A stretch of DNA of 64,000 nt from Rubricella aquisinus (GCF_014199445.1 NZ_JACIJS010000003.1:124001-188000); one strand, 5' to 3'. Positions 34,831 to 44,553 are shown, numbered from the stretch's first letter. Program-made: numbers and translations. The notes: generated from the letters alone by a model not told the origin.

Positions 34831-35754
34831 ATGAGGACATTTGTATTTCAGAATGCCCTCTCCCTGAAACGTATCGAAGGACCAACCCTTGCCGCCTTGG
34901 CAGGATGTTACCTCGTTTGGGGCCTTGCGACCGCGTTTCATCAGGAGCTGGGGTTTTGGTGGTGGCTGCCCGCCGCCGTCGCGGCAACGTTTCATGCCTC
35001 CTTGCAACATGAGGTGCTGCATGGGCACCCGACGCGCAACGCGCTGGTAAACGAAGCCTTGGTGTTTCCGCCGCTCTCGGTGCTCTATCCTTATCGCCGG
35101 TTCAAGGCGATGCACCTGAGGCACCACAACAACCCGTTGCTGACCGATCCCTATGACGACCCGGAAAGCTGGTATATCGCCAAGGGCGATTATGAGGTGC
35201 TGCACCCGGTGATGCGCGCGCTGTTGCGGTTTAATGGCACCTTTGCCGGGCGACTGGTGATCGGCCCATGGCTTGGTTTTGTCGGGCTGGTGCGGGCCGA
35301 TCTTGCGCGCGTCCGCGCGGGCGACGGGCAGGTGCGCGCGCATTGGCTGCTGCATTTGCCCGCCTTGGCGGTTTTGCTGGTGTGGCTTTGGGCCGTTGGC
35401 GTTCCGGTCTGGATCTATCTGCTTGCTGTGGTGTGGCCCGCCCATGCGCTGCTCGCGATCCGCACCTATATCGAGCATCGGGCCGAGGCCGCGCCGGAGC
35501 ACCGCTCCGCCATTGTCGAGGCGGAATGGCCCTTCCGCCTGCTGTTTCTCAACAATTCGCTCCATGCCGTGCATCATGAGCGCCCGAGCGTGCCGTGGTA
35601 CGACCTGCCCAGACTCTACCGTCAGGAGCGGGACGCGGTGCTGATGCGCAATGGTGGCTATCTGGTGCGCGGCTATCGCAGTCTGATCGGGCGCTATCTG
35701 TTCCGGCGGCGCGAGCCGATTGTTCATCCCTTCCGGCGGCGCACGGACCAGTGA
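34831..35754 (+). CDS. Fatty acid desaturase
   Basis: A 307-residue integral membrane di-iron desaturase. The three histidine boxes are HEVLHGH (60-66), HLRHHN (95-100) and LHAVHHERP (about 244-252), with hydrophobic helices around 22-55 and 165-210. It presumably introduces a double bond into an acyl chain or a related lipid; sequence alone does not give the position. Its TGA stop overlaps the GTG start of the next gene (GTGA at 35751), so the two are translationally coupled. Confidence 0.92.
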   Translation: MRTFVFQNALSLKRIEGPTLAALAGCYLVWGLATAFHQELGFWWWLPAAVAATFHASLQHEVLHGHPTRNALVNEALVFPPLSVLYPYRRFKAMHLRHHNNPLLTDPYDDPESWYIAKGDYEVLHPVMRALLRFNGTFAGRLVIGPWLGFVGLVRADLARVRAGDGQVRAHWLLHLPALAVLLVWLWAVGVPVWIYLLAVVWPAHALLAIRTYIEHRAEAAPEHRSAIVEAEWPFRLLFLNNSLHAVHHERPSVPWYDLPRLYRQERDAVLMRNGGYLVRGYRSLIGRYLFRRREPIVHPFRRRTDQ

Positions 35755-36533
35755 TCGCAGCCCTTCCGATGTATGACTGGCCCGAAGTGCAGGGTGTGAC
35801 GGACCAGTTCTGGTCGCTGCTGCGCGACCGGCTGTCTGCCCATGGTATTGCGGCCCCCATGCATCTGACGCGCGGTGCTGATCCGTTGCGCTCCCTCTGG
35901 AGCGCGCCGGATCTGCGCGTGTCGCAATGCTGTGGCTGGCATGTGGTCAGCGGCCATATCGGTGCGGCGCAGGTGTTTGCCCGCCCTGTTTGGGACATTG
36001 CGGACCTGACGCCGGGCAGTTATGCGTCCGTCATCATCGTGCGCGCAGAGGACCGGGATACACCGCTGGACCGGTTGCTTTCAGCGGCCGTGATCAATAG
36101 CGAGGATAGCTGGTCGGGCTGCCATGTGTTTCGGCATTGGTTGGGCGGGCAGGGCCGCGTGCTTGAACGTGCGCTCGTGTCCGGGGCGCATCGCGCCTCC
36201 ATCGCGGCGGTGCGGGAGGGGCGCGGGGATATCGCGGCGATCGACATCGCCTCCTTCACGCTTGCCGTGCGCCTTGGTGAAACGGAAGGCGTGCATGTTC
36301 TGGCACGCACGGCGGAATTTCCATCTGTCCCGTTTATCCATGGCGCGGGTATTGCGTCACCATTGGCGCTTGCCGCGTTGAAAGAGGCGATGGCGCAGGA
36401 TGCGGCGGCACCCTTTCGTGAGGCGCTTTCACTACAGAGCATAATGCCCGCAACCCCAGCGCTTTATGACAAGATGGCAACGGTGGCGGCAAAACAGCCA
36501 CTTATCTGCGACATTCCGGAACAGGACCGTTGA
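35751..36533 (+). CDS. PhnD/SsuA-type substrate-binding-like protein without signal peptide
   Basis: A 260-residue protein with a periplasmic-binding-protein-like fold: ASVIIVRAEDRDTPLDRLLS, then NSEDSWSGCHVFRHWL, REGRGDIAAIDIASFTLAVR. These match the phosphate/phosphonate-binding PhnD-like family. There is no signal peptide and no ABC permease or ATPase nearby, so transport is unlikely unless the start is misplaced. The GTG start at 35751 overlaps the desaturase stop. A cytosolic ligand-binding or lipid-linked role is conceivable but unsupported. Confidence 0.75.
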   Translation: MIAALPMYDWPEVQGVTDQFWSLLRDRLSAHGIAAPMHLTRGADPLRSLWSAPDLRVSQCCGWHVVSGHIGAAQVFARPVWDIADLTPGSYASVIIVRAEDRDTPLDRLLSAAVINSEDSWSGCHVFRHWLGGQGRVLERALVSGAHRASIAAVREGRGDIAAIDIASFTLAVRLGETEGVHVLARTAEFPSVPFIHGAGIASPLALAALKEAMAQDAAAPFREALSLQSIMPATPALYDKMATVAAKQPLICDIPEQDR

Positions 36534-36612
36534 GACGGCTTGTGCGGCGCGGCAAACTGGTCCATTCATAAGAGGACTCATATATAAGACTCAGCCCGGT
36601 TCAGGTGCGCCC

Positions 36613-37530
36613 ATGAATATTTACCTTCCCATCGCAGAGGTCGCGGTTAACGCGTATCTCCTGCTGGGATTGGGGGGTGCTGTCGGGTTGCTCTCTGGCA
36701 TGTTCGGCGTGGGCGGCGGGTTTCTGATGACGCCGCTTCTGATCTTTATCGGTATCCCACCTGCTGTCGCCGTGGCGACCGAGGCGAACCAGATCGTCGC
36801 CTCCTCCTTTTCCGGTGTTTTGGCGCATCTGCGGCGTAAGACCGTCGATTTCAAGATGGGGCTTGTGCTGCTGGCCGGAGGACTTGTCGGGTCGTTCTTT
36901 GGTGTCGAATTGTTCCAGTTCCTGCGCGAATTGGGGCAGGTCGAATTGCTGGTGTCACTCTGCTATGTGATCTTCCTCGGCGTTGTGGGCGGCCTGATGT
37001 TTATCGAGAGCCTCAACGCCATCCGCAAATCCCGGTCAGGCAAGAAAATCGCGACCCGGCGGCGGCACACTTGGGTGCATGGTCTGCCTCTGAAGATGCG
37101 GTTTCGCGCGTCAAACCTTTATATCTCCGCCATTCCGCCTTTTCTGGTGGGGCTGCTGGTTGGTGTTCTGGCCGCGATCATGGGTGTGGGCGGCGGCTTT
37201 ATCATGGTTCCGGCGATGATCTATCTGTTGGGTATGCCGACCAATGTGGTGGTTGGCACCTCGCTGTTTCAGATCATGTTCGTCACGGGCTTTACCACCC
37301 TGCTGCACGCCACACAGAACTTCACCGTTGATGCGGTTCTGGCGCTTTTGCTGCTGATCGGCGGCGTGATCGGCGCACAGATCGGCGCGCGGATCGGGGT
37401 CAAGCTCAAGGCAGAGCAATTGCGCATCCTGCTTGCGGGCATGGTGCTGCTGGTTTGTGCGAAACTGCTGTTTGACCTCGTGGTTACCCCGGCTGAGCTT
37501 TACACCCTCGGCGCGGCGGGGGGCCACTGA
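36613..37530 (+). CDS. TauE/SafE family sulfite/anion exporter
   Basis: A 305-residue membrane protein with about eight helices in two similar halves. Each half carries the family motif: GLLSGMFGVGGGFLMTPLLI in the first and LAAIMGVGGGFIMVPAMIYL in the second. A basic loop (KSRSGKKIATRRRH) lies between them. TauE/SafE proteins export sulfite, sulfoacetate or related anions. The stop overlaps the start of the TIGR02186 gene (TGATG at 37528), a conserved pairing in alphaproteobacteria. Confidence 0.92.
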   Translation: MNIYLPIAEVAVNAYLLLGLGGAVGLLSGMFGVGGGFLMTPLLIFIGIPPAVAVATEANQIVASSFSGVLAHLRRKTVDFKMGLVLLAGGLVGSFFGVELFQFLRELGQVELLVSLCYVIFLGVVGGLMFIESLNAIRKSRSGKKIATRRRHTWVHGLPLKMRFRASNLYISAIPPFLVGLLVGVLAAIMGVGGGFIMVPAMIYLLGMPTNVVVGTSLFQIMFVTGFTTLLHATQNFTVDAVLALLLLIGGVIGAQIGARIGVKLKAEQLRILLAGMVLLVCAKLLFDLVVTPAELYTLGAAGGH

Positions 37531-38288
37531 TGCGCTGGCTCCTGACCGCGTTGATGCTGCTGGCAAGCCCCGCGATGGCCGAACAGGTCGTGGCCGACCT
37601 CAGCCAGAACCGCGTGTCGATCACCACCTCCTTTGAAGGGTCAGATATTTTCGTGTTCGGCGCGGTGTCACGGGATGCCCCCGCGCCGACCGATCAGGGC
37701 GATCTGGAAGTGATCGTCAAAGTGATTGGCCCCTCAGCCCCGGTAATGGTGCGCCGCAAGGACCGCAGATTTGGCATCTGGGTCAATAATGACGCGGTGG
37801 AAGTGGACCGCGCACCGCATTTCGTGGCGCTCGCCTCAACTGGGGAGTTGGATGATATCGTCAGCTTCACCGACCGGATGCGGTATGAAATCGGCTATGA
37901 CCATGTTGTCCGCCTGATCGACGCGCCCGCCGATGTGGAAAACGTGCAATCCTTTCGGGAGGCGGTGATCCGCATTCGGGAGGATGAGGGGCTCTACAAA
38001 CAGCTCCCCGACGCTGTGAAGCTCACCTCCGACACGTTGTTCTCAACCCGCATCGCCTTGCCCGCCAATTTGGTCGAAGGCGATTATCTGGCCCGTGTCT
38101 ACCTGATGCGGGACAAGAACGTGCTCGACGCATTTGAGACGACAATCGCGGTGCGTAAAGCGGGGTTGGAGCGGTGGATTTACAACCTCGCCCATGAACA
38201 GCCGCTGATTTATGGCATCCTGTCCATTCTGGTCGCCCTTGGCGCGGGATGGGGGGCGGCGGCGGTGTTCCGCGCCTTCCAGCGTTAA
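37530..38288 (+). CDS. TIGR02186 family exported membrane-anchored protein
   Basis: A 252-residue protein with a signal peptide (MRWLLTALMLLASPAMAEQ) and one C-terminal helix (IYGILSILVALGAGWGAAAV), so most of it should be periplasmic. The conserved blocks VSITTSFEGSDIFVFGAV, the IWVNNDAVEVDRAPHF stretch and EGDYLARVYLMRD identify TIGR02186. It always sits beside TauE/SafE exporters in related genomes as far as I know, so it is probably an accessory of the exporter. It overlaps the convergent channel gene by TTAA. Confidence 0.88.
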   Translation: MRWLLTALMLLASPAMAEQVVADLSQNRVSITTSFEGSDIFVFGAVSRDAPAPTDQGDLEVIVKVIGPSAPVMVRRKDRRFGIWVNNDAVEVDRAPHFVALASTGELDDIVSFTDRMRYEIGYDHVVRLIDAPADVENVQSFREAVIRIREDEGLYKQLPDAVKLTSDTLFSTRIALPANLVEGDYLARVYLMRDKNVLDAFETTIAVRKAGLERWIYNLAHEQPLIYGILSILVALGAGWGAAAVFRAFQR

Positions 38289-39064
38289 TCCTCTTTCGCG
38301 GGCGGCAGCCGCTTTTCGATCTGTTCGAGCCGACGCAGAACGTCCTCCCGGTATTGATCGGTCGCCGCATTGCTTTCTTCGGCGTGGGCGTCCTGCATGG
38401 AGTTCACGATCAGACCGACCAACAGGTTCACCACTGCAAAGGTCGTCACCATGATGAACGGAATGAAAAACGCCCACGCCCATGGATAGACCTCCATCAC
38501 CGGGCGCACGATCCCCATGGACCAGGATTCGAGCGTCATGATTTGAAACAACGAATACCCCGACGCCCCGATGGAGCCGAACCATTCAGGAAAGGCGCTG
38601 GAAAACAGCTTCGTCGCCATCACCGCGCCGATGTAGAAGATCAGGCCCATCAACAGGAACACCGACCCCATACCCGGCAGGGCGGAGACAAAGCCCTCCA
38701 CCACCCGGCGCAATTGCGGCGCGATGGAGATGATGCGCAACACCCGCAGGATGCGCAGCGCGCGCAACACTGACAGCGCGCCGCTGTCTGGCAAGAGCGC
38801 AATCCCCACCACAACGAAATCAAACAGGTTCCAGCCGCGTTTGAAAAACGCGATCCGTTGCGAAAACAGCTTGAGCGCGATCTCCACCACAAAGATTGTC
38901 AGAAAAATCTTGTCCAGTGTCAGCAACAGCCCGCCTACCGTCGCCATCACCGCAGGGGAGGTTTCGAGGCCAAGCGTGATCGCGTTGGCGACAATGACCA
39001 CAAGTATGAAATTGGCAAAGCCGGGGCGCTCAACCAATGCGGTTGCGCGATCTCGCAAGGTCAT
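38285..39064 (-). CDS. BacNav-type voltage-gated ion channel
   Basis: A 259-residue six-helix channel subunit. S4 carries spaced arginines in LRALRILRVLRIISI, and the pore loop reads FQIMTLESWSM with E179, which is the NaChBac/NavAb sodium-selectivity filter. S6 is FIPFIMVTTFAVVNLLVGLI. The cytosolic tail ends in a heptad-like helix (YREDVLRRLEQIEKRLPPA) that should tetramerise. GGAG precedes ATG 39064. In other bacteria such channels serve motility or pH responses; no such genes are adjacent here. Confidence 0.92.
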   Translation of the reverse strand: MTLRDRATALVERPGFANFILVVIVANAITLGLETSPAVMATVGGLLLTLDKIFLTIFVVEIALKLFSQRIAFFKRGWNLFDFVVVGIALLPDSGALSVLRALRILRVLRIISIAPQLRRVVEGFVSALPGMGSVFLLMGLIFYIGAVMATKLFSSAFPEWFGSIGASGYSLFQIMTLESWSMGIVRPVMEVYPWAWAFFIPFIMVTTFAVVNLLVGLIVNSMQDAHAEESNAATDQYREDVLRRLEQIEKRLPPAKED

Positions 39065-39213
39065 GGGGTCACTCCGTGGCAGAACACCTTTTCGTGAAAT
39101 GTGGTTCGGTTTGATCGGGATCAAGTGCAAGGCGCAGGATTGAGCCCATGGTTGACTGGAAATTGGTGCGCCATGCGCATCTCGGGCCACAAAACAACGG
39201 GAGGCATCACGGT

Positions 39214-40023
39214 ATGCCGTCAAGATTCGCTGCCAACATCGCGACGCTGTTCGCGGATATCCCGCTTTTGGACCGATTTCAGGCGGCACGGTCCGCTGGG
39301 TTTGCGCAGGTTGAGTTTCCCCAGCCCTATGATTGGCCGATTGATCTGCTCTCCCGCAGGTTAGCGGCGGCGGAGGTGTCGCTGTCCCTCATTGATCTGC
39401 CTGTTGCCGATGGCGCGGGGCAGGAAGGGCTGGCCTGTCTGCCCGGTGAGGAGGAGGCGTTTCGCGTGACCGTCGAAACCGCGCTGCGCTATGCCAAGGC
39501 GCTGAAAGTGCCGGTGATCCATTGCCCCGCCGGGCTGGTGCCAGAGGGGGCAAAGCGCGGGGCGCTGCGCACGCTCTATCTCGACAATGTGGCCTATGCC
39601 GCGCGGCGCTGCGCGGAGGACGGGGTGACGGTGGTCGTGCAACCGCGCAACCCTGATGACTGCCCGGCTTATTTCCTCGACAGCTACGCTGGTGCGGCCC
39701 ATGCCCTGAACGCGGTGCGGGATCGTGGCGGTGATGCGGGGCTCTTGTTCTCCATCATGGATTGCGCGCGCATCCATGGCGATGTGCAGCCGTGGCTCGC
39801 CGCCTTGGCGCATGAGGTCAGCTATTACCGGATCGCCGGGGTGCCGGGGGGGCATGAGCCGGATTGCGGGGTGCTGCCCTTTGCCGATCTGTTGCGGGAT
39901 GTGGCCCTTTTGTCCCCGGATGTGACTGTGGGGCTGGATTACACACCGGTTGCTGGCACGCTGCACGGGCTGAAATGGCTGGAGGAGGTCATCCCCACCC
40001 TAGAGCCGCACGCCGCGCGTTGA
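39214..40023 (+). CDS. hyi: Hydroxypyruvate isomerase-like TIM barrel enzyme
   Basis: A 269-residue sugar-isomerase-like TIM barrel. Motifs are MPSRFAANIATLFADIPLLD, then FPQPYDW, LVPEGAKRGAL and the C-terminal VGLDYTPVAGTLHGLKWLEE. It likely interconverts hydroxypyruvate and tartronate semialdehyde, close to glycerate metabolism. GGGAGG precedes ATG 39214. It is 96 bases upstream of soxB on the same strand, with a weak hairpin (CGACG/CGTCG then TTT) between, so partial read-through into the sarcosine oxidase genes is possible. A glycerate kinase closes the same cluster. Confidence 0.85.
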   Translation: MPSRFAANIATLFADIPLLDRFQAARSAGFAQVEFPQPYDWPIDLLSRRLAAAEVSLSLIDLPVADGAGQEGLACLPGEEEAFRVTVETALRYAKALKVPVIHCPAGLVPEGAKRGALRTLYLDNVAYAARRCAEDGVTVVVQPRNPDDCPAYFLDSYAGAAHALNAVRDRGGDAGLLFSIMDCARIHGDVQPWLAALAHEVSYYRIAGVPGGHEPDCGVLPFADLLRDVALLSPDVTVGLDYTPVAGTLHGLKWLEEVIPTLEPHAAR

Positions 40024-40119
40024 CCCCACCGCCGAAAAACGACGCCCCATCGTCGGTTTCATCCTTGCAGCCGGATCGGTCACGGGCTTTCCTGTGCCAA
40101 GGACGGACGGGGATGCGGT

Positions 40120-41370
40120 ATGCAGTTTTCAGCTTGGGAAATCATCAAACAGGGCCTGACTGGCAACAAGGGATGGAAACCCCATTGGCGCGATCCTGAG
40201 CCGAAATCCGCATATGACGTGATCATCATTGGCGGCGGTGGTCATGGGCTGGCCACGGCATTCTATCTGGCTAAGGAGCACGGGATCACCAATGTCGCTG
40301 TGCTCGAAAAGGGCTATATCGGCGGCGGCAATGTAGGGCGCAACACAACGATCGTGCGCGCCAATTACGGGCTTCCGGGCAATTCCGAATTCTACTCCCA
40401 TTCCCTGAAACTGTGGGAGGGGATGGAGCAGGAGTTGAACTACAACACCATGATGTCCCAGCGGCATGTGCTGAACCTGTGCCATTCCGATGGCCAGCGC
40501 GATGCCTTTACCCGGCGGGCGAACACCATGCTGATCCAGGGCGATGATGCGGAGGTGTTGAGCCGCCGTCAGGTGCGCGATTACGCGCCCTTCCTCAATT
40601 TCGACAATGAACGTTTCCCCATCCGGGGCGGTTTGTTGCACCGGCGGGGTGGCACCGCGCGGCACGATGCGGTCGCGTGGGGCTATGCGCGTGGGGCGGA
40701 CATGCGCGGGGTGGACATCATCCAGAATTGCGAGGTGACGGGCTTCAGGATCGAACAGGGCCGCATTAAAGGGGTGGAGACGACACGCGGTTTCATCGGC
40801 GCAGGCAAAGTCGGCATGGCTGTGGCGGGCCGCACAACGCAGGTCGGGCAGATGGCCGGACTGCGCCTGCCGATTGAAAGCCATGTCCTGCAAGCCTTCG
40901 TCACCGAGGGGCTGAAACCGATCATCCCCGGTGTCGTGACCTTCGGCATGGGGCATTTCTATCTCAGCCAGTCGGATAAGGGCGGGTTAGTGTTTGGCGG
41001 CGACCTTGATTTCTACAATTCCTATGCCGCTCGCGGGAACCTACCTGCGGTGGAGCATGTGATGCAGGCGGGCATGAGCATGGTCCCGATGATCGGGAAG
41101 GCGCGCGTACTGCGCTCATGGGGTGGGATCATGGATATGACGATGGACGGCTCCCCGATCATCGACCGCACGCCGGTGGAGGGGCTCTTTCTGAATGGCG
41201 GCTGGTGCTATGGCGGGTTCAAGGCGGTGCCGGGATCGGGCCATGTATTTGCCCATCTGATCGCGACGGGCAACCACCACAAAGCCTCGACCAAGCATCT
41301 CCTGAACCGGTTCGAGACAGGCCATGTCATCGACGAAGAAACCACCGGCGCGCAGCCGAATTTGCATTGA
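40120..41370 (+). CDS. soxB: Sarcosine oxidase subunit beta
   Basis: A 416-residue flavoprotein subunit of heterotetrameric sarcosine oxidase, which demethylates sarcosine to glycine, hydrogen peroxide and methylene-THF. The FAD motif is DVIIIGGGGHGLATAFYLA (33-51), followed by GGGNVGRNTTIVRANY. The covalent FMN histidine is H182 in GGTARHDAV. The C-terminal LNGGWCYGGFKAVPGSG is typical. First gene of the soxBDAG operon. Confidence 0.95.
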   Translation: MQFSAWEIIKQGLTGNKGWKPHWRDPEPKSAYDVIIIGGGGHGLATAFYLAKEHGITNVAVLEKGYIGGGNVGRNTTIVRANYGLPGNSEFYSHSLKLWEGMEQELNYNTMMSQRHVLNLCHSDGQRDAFTRRANTMLIQGDDAEVLSRRQVRDYAPFLNFDNERFPIRGGLLHRRGGTARHDAVAWGYARGADMRGVDIIQNCEVTGFRIEQGRIKGVETTRGFIGAGKVGMAVAGRTTQVGQMAGLRLPIESHVLQAFVTEGLKPIIPGVVTFGMGHFYLSQSDKGGLVFGGDLDFYNSYAARGNLPAVEHVMQAGMSMVPMIGKARVLRSWGGIMDMTMDGSPIIDRTPVEGLFLNGGWCYGGFKAVPGSGHVFAHLIATGNHHKASTKHLLNRFETGHVIDEETTGAQPNLH

Positions 41371-41380
41371 GGGAGAGAGA

Positions 41381-41635
41381 ATGCGTTTAACCTGCCCCCT
41401 ATGCGGCCCGCGCGATGTGCGCGAATTCTCCTATCGCGGCGATGCGGTGCTGACGGATCGCCCAACCACGCCCGAGGGCTTTCATGACTATGTCCATATC
41501 CGCGAAAACCCCGCTGGCCCCCATGACGAGTTGTGGCACCACGGCGCGGGCTGTGGCGGCTGGCTCAAGGTCCGCCGCGATACCGTGACCCATGAGGTTC
41601 TGAGCGTGGCCCTCGCGCGGGAGGCACGGTCATGA
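41381..41635 (+). CDS. soxD: Sarcosine oxidase subunit delta
   Basis: An 84-residue zinc-binding subunit. Ligands are visible as CPLCG (5-9) near the N terminus, then the FHDYVHIRENPAGPHDELWH stretch and GAGCGGWL. It bridges the large and small subunits of the heterotetramer. GGGAGAG precedes ATG 41381, and the gene ends with an ATGA overlap into soxA. Confidence 0.95.
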   Translation: MRLTCPLCGPRDVREFSYRGDAVLTDRPTTPEGFHDYVHIRENPAGPHDELWHHGAGCGGWLKVRRDTVTHEVLSVALAREARS

Positions 41636-44553
41636 GGCTACAGGGGTTCGGGCAGATCGACCGCAGCAGCCCCGTGCGGTTCGAATTTGACGGGCGGTCC
41701 TATGGCGGGTTCGCGGGGGATACGCTTGCCTCTGCCCTCTTGGCCAATGACATCCGACTGATCGGGCGCAGTTTCAAATACCACCGTCCGCGCGGGATCG
41801 TCACCGCCGGGTCGGAGGAGCCGAACGCGCTCATGACCATCGGGCAGGGGGCCGCCGCCAATCCCAACACCCGCGCCACCACGCAGGAGCTTTATGACGG
41901 GTTGGTTGCGCGCAGCCAGAACGCGTGGCCATCGCTCGGCCTTGATGTGATGGAGGTCAATGACCTGCTCGCGCCCTTCCTCGGGGCGGGCTTTTACTAC
42001 AAGACGTTCATGTGGCCCAAAGCGATCTGGGAAAAGCTCTATGAGCCGGTGATCCGCCATGCGGCAGGGCTTGGCGCGCTGTCGGGGCAGGATGATGGGC
42101 AGTCTTATGACACCGGGTTCTTGCATTGCGATCTGTTGGTGATCGGCTCTGGCCCGGCGGGGCTGATGGCTGCACTCACGGGCGCGCGGGCGGGCAAGCG
42201 GGTGATCCTCGCGGAGGAAGATTTCGCGTTCGGCGGGCGGCTCAATGCAGAGGCGGAGGAGGTCGCGGGCCAGCCCGGCCCGGCTTGGGTGGCCAGCGTG
42301 ATCGCGGAGCTGGCCGCCGCACCCAATGTGCGCCTGATGCGCCGCACGACCGTGACCGGCGCCTATGATGGCGGCACGTTCGGCGCGCTGGAACAGGTGG
42401 CCGAACACTTGCCCTCCCTGCCGCAGGGTGCGCCGCGCGCGACCTTTTGGCGGATCGCGGCGGGGCGGACGGTGCTTGCTGGTGGGGCGCATGAGCGGAT
42501 GATCGCGTTTCGCGACAATGACCGCCCCGGCGTGATGCAGGCAAGTGCCGTGCGCAGCTATCTGCACCGCTACGGCGTGGCACCGGGCCGCAAAGTGGCG
42601 GTGTTCACCAATAATGACGACGGGTGGCGCACGGCGGCGGATCTGATCGCGGCGGGTGTGACCGTGACGGCGGTGATCGACCCGCGCGCGCATACCCAGC
42701 ACGATCTGCCCTGCCGGATGATCCATGGCGGTGTCGTCACTCGCGCCCATGGGCGGCTCGGGCTCGACAATATCACCGTGCGCAAACCCGATGGGGCGGA
42801 GATCAAGGTGGATGCCGATTGCCTTGCCGTATCGGGCGGGTGGAACCCGTCGGTGCATCTGACCTGCCACATGAATGGCCGCCCGGATTGGAGCGAGGAT
42901 ATCGCGGCTTTCGTCCCGCGCCCTGGTGCTGTGCCGGGCCTTATTGCGGCCGGGGCGGCCAATGGTATGTTCTCCACCCATGGCGCGTTGCGCAGTGGCG
43001 CACAGGCTGCGGCAGAGGCGCTGGATATCAAACCGATCAAGGTGCCGCAGGCTGAGGACGCCACCTTTGAAATCACCCCGTTCTGGCATGTGGAGGGGCC
43101 GGGTCGTGCGTTCCTTGATCCGCAAAACGATGTGTCGGTAAAGGATGTGAAGGCCGCGCATCAGGAAAACTTCCGCTCGGTCGAGCATATGAAACGCTAC
43201 ACGACACTCGGCATGGCGACCGATCAGGGCAAGCTGTCGAATGTCGGGGCCTTGGCCATTATGGCGCGCCTGACGGGCCGCGACATCCCGGAGGTCGGCA
43301 CAACGACCTTCCGCCCGCCCTACACGCCCGTGCCGATCGCGGCCTTTGCAGGGCGCGCGGCGCGCGATACGTTTCGCCCGCACCGTCTGACCCCATCTGA
43401 TGCGTTGAGCCGAGAGCGCGGCGCGGAGTTCATCGAGGCGGGCCTTTGGCATCGCGCGGCGTGGTTCCCGCAGCCGGGGGAGGATTGGCTCGCTGCCTGC
43501 AACCGCGAAACCACCATGGTGCGCGAAACCGTTGGCGTCGCGGATGTGACCACATTGGGCAAGATCGACATTCAGGGGCCGGATGCCGCCGTGTTCCTTG
43601 ATCGGGTCTATACCAACATGTTCTCAACGCTGAAAGTGGGCCGGGTGCGCTATGGCCTGATGCTGCGCGAAGACGGCTTCGTGATGGATGACGGCACCTG
43701 TGCGCGGCTGGGTGATCAGCATTATGTCATGACCACCACGACCGCCGCAGCGGGGCAGGTGATGGTGCATCTGCAATTCTGCCAGCAGGTTCTGTGGCCC
43801 GAATTGGACGTGCGTTTCATCTCTGTAACTGATCAATGGGCGCAGTTTGCGGTCGCTGGGCCAAAGGCGCGCGATCTTATCCGGGATGTGGTGGCGGAGG
43901 ACGTGTCGGATGAGAGCTTCCCCTATATGGGGTGCGGTGCGGTGACGGTGCTCGGCGTGCCGGGGCGGCTGTTCCGCATCTCCTTTAGCGGTGAACATGC
44001 CTATGAGGTTGCCGTGCCTGCCCGCTATGGCGATGCATTGGCGCGCGCGCTGACCGAGCGGGCAGAGGCGCTGGGCGGTGGCCTTTACGGGATGGAGGCG
44101 CTCAATGTGCTGCGCATCGAGAAGGGCTACATCACCCACGCTGAAATCGACGGGCGCGTGACGGCCGATGATATCGGCATGGGCCGCATGGTGTCGGCAA
44201 AGAAGGACTGCGTGGGCAAGGTGATGAGCGAACGCCCGGGCCTGCACGGACCTGAGCGCTGCCAGCTTGTCGGGCTAAGACCACTCAATCCCGATGCGGC
44301 AGCCCTTCATGCGGGCGCGCATCTTTTTGCCCTGAAGGCGGAGATCACCCCTGATACCGATCAGGGCTGGCTCAGTTCCGCCTGCTACTCCCCCACATTC
44401 GGGCACCGGATTGCCTATGCGTTCCTCAAAAACGGGCGCGCGCGGCATGGCGAAACGGTGCGCGTGGTGGACCGCACCAAGGGGACGGAAACGCTGTGCG
44501 ACGTGACCGCGCCGATGTTTTATGACCAAGAGGGAGGCAAGCTTCGTGGCTGA
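41632..44553 (+). CDS. soxA: Sarcosine oxidase subunit alpha
   Basis: A 973-residue subunit. It begins with a ferredoxin-like region (FEFDGRSYGGFAGDTLASAL, then RSFKYHRPRGIVTAGSEEPN), followed by the NAD-binding motif LLVIGSGPAGLMAALTGARA near residue 165, a dehydrogenase-like middle, and a C-terminal GcvT-like folate domain (about 590-960) with YGLMLREDGFVMDDGT and RIEKGYITHAEIDG. The folate domain accepts the methyl group as methylene-THF. It overlaps soxD and, depending on start, soxG. Confidence 0.95.
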   Translation: MRLQGFGQIDRSSPVRFEFDGRSYGGFAGDTLASALLANDIRLIGRSFKYHRPRGIVTAGSEEPNALMTIGQGAAANPNTRATTQELYDGLVARSQNAWPSLGLDVMEVNDLLAPFLGAGFYYKTFMWPKAIWEKLYEPVIRHAAGLGALSGQDDGQSYDTGFLHCDLLVIGSGPAGLMAALTGARAGKRVILAEEDFAFGGRLNAEAEEVAGQPGPAWVASVIAELAAAPNVRLMRRTTVTGAYDGGTFGALEQVAEHLPSLPQGAPRATFWRIAAGRTVLAGGAHERMIAFRDNDRPGVMQASAVRSYLHRYGVAPGRKVAVFTNNDDGWRTAADLIAAGVTVTAVIDPRAHTQHDLPCRMIHGGVVTRAHGRLGLDNITVRKPDGAEIKVDADCLAVSGGWNPSVHLTCHMNGRPDWSEDIAAFVPRPGAVPGLIAAGAANGMFSTHGALRSGAQAAAEALDIKPIKVPQAEDATFEITPFWHVEGPGRAFLDPQNDVSVKDVKAAHQENFRSVEHMKRYTTLGMATDQGKLSNVGALAIMARLTGRDIPEVGTTTFRPPYTPVPIAAFAGRAARDTFRPHRLTPSDALSRERGAEFIEAGLWHRAAWFPQPGEDWLAACNRETTMVRETVGVADVTTLGKIDIQGPDAAVFLDRVYTNMFSTLKVGRVRYGLMLREDGFVMDDGTCARLGDQHYVMTTTTAAAGQVMVHLQFCQQVLWPELDVRFISVTDQWAQFAVAGPKARDLIRDVVAEDVSDESFPYMGCGAVTVLGVPGRLFRISFSGEHAYEVAVPARYGDALARALTERAEALGGGLYGMEALNVLRIEKGYITHAEIDGRVTADDIGMGRMVSAKKDCVGKVMSERPGLHGPERCQLVGLRPLNPDAAALHAGAHLFALKAEITPDTDQGWLSSACYSPTFGHRIAYAFLKNGRARHGETVRVVDRTKGTETLCDVTAPMFYDQEGGKLRG

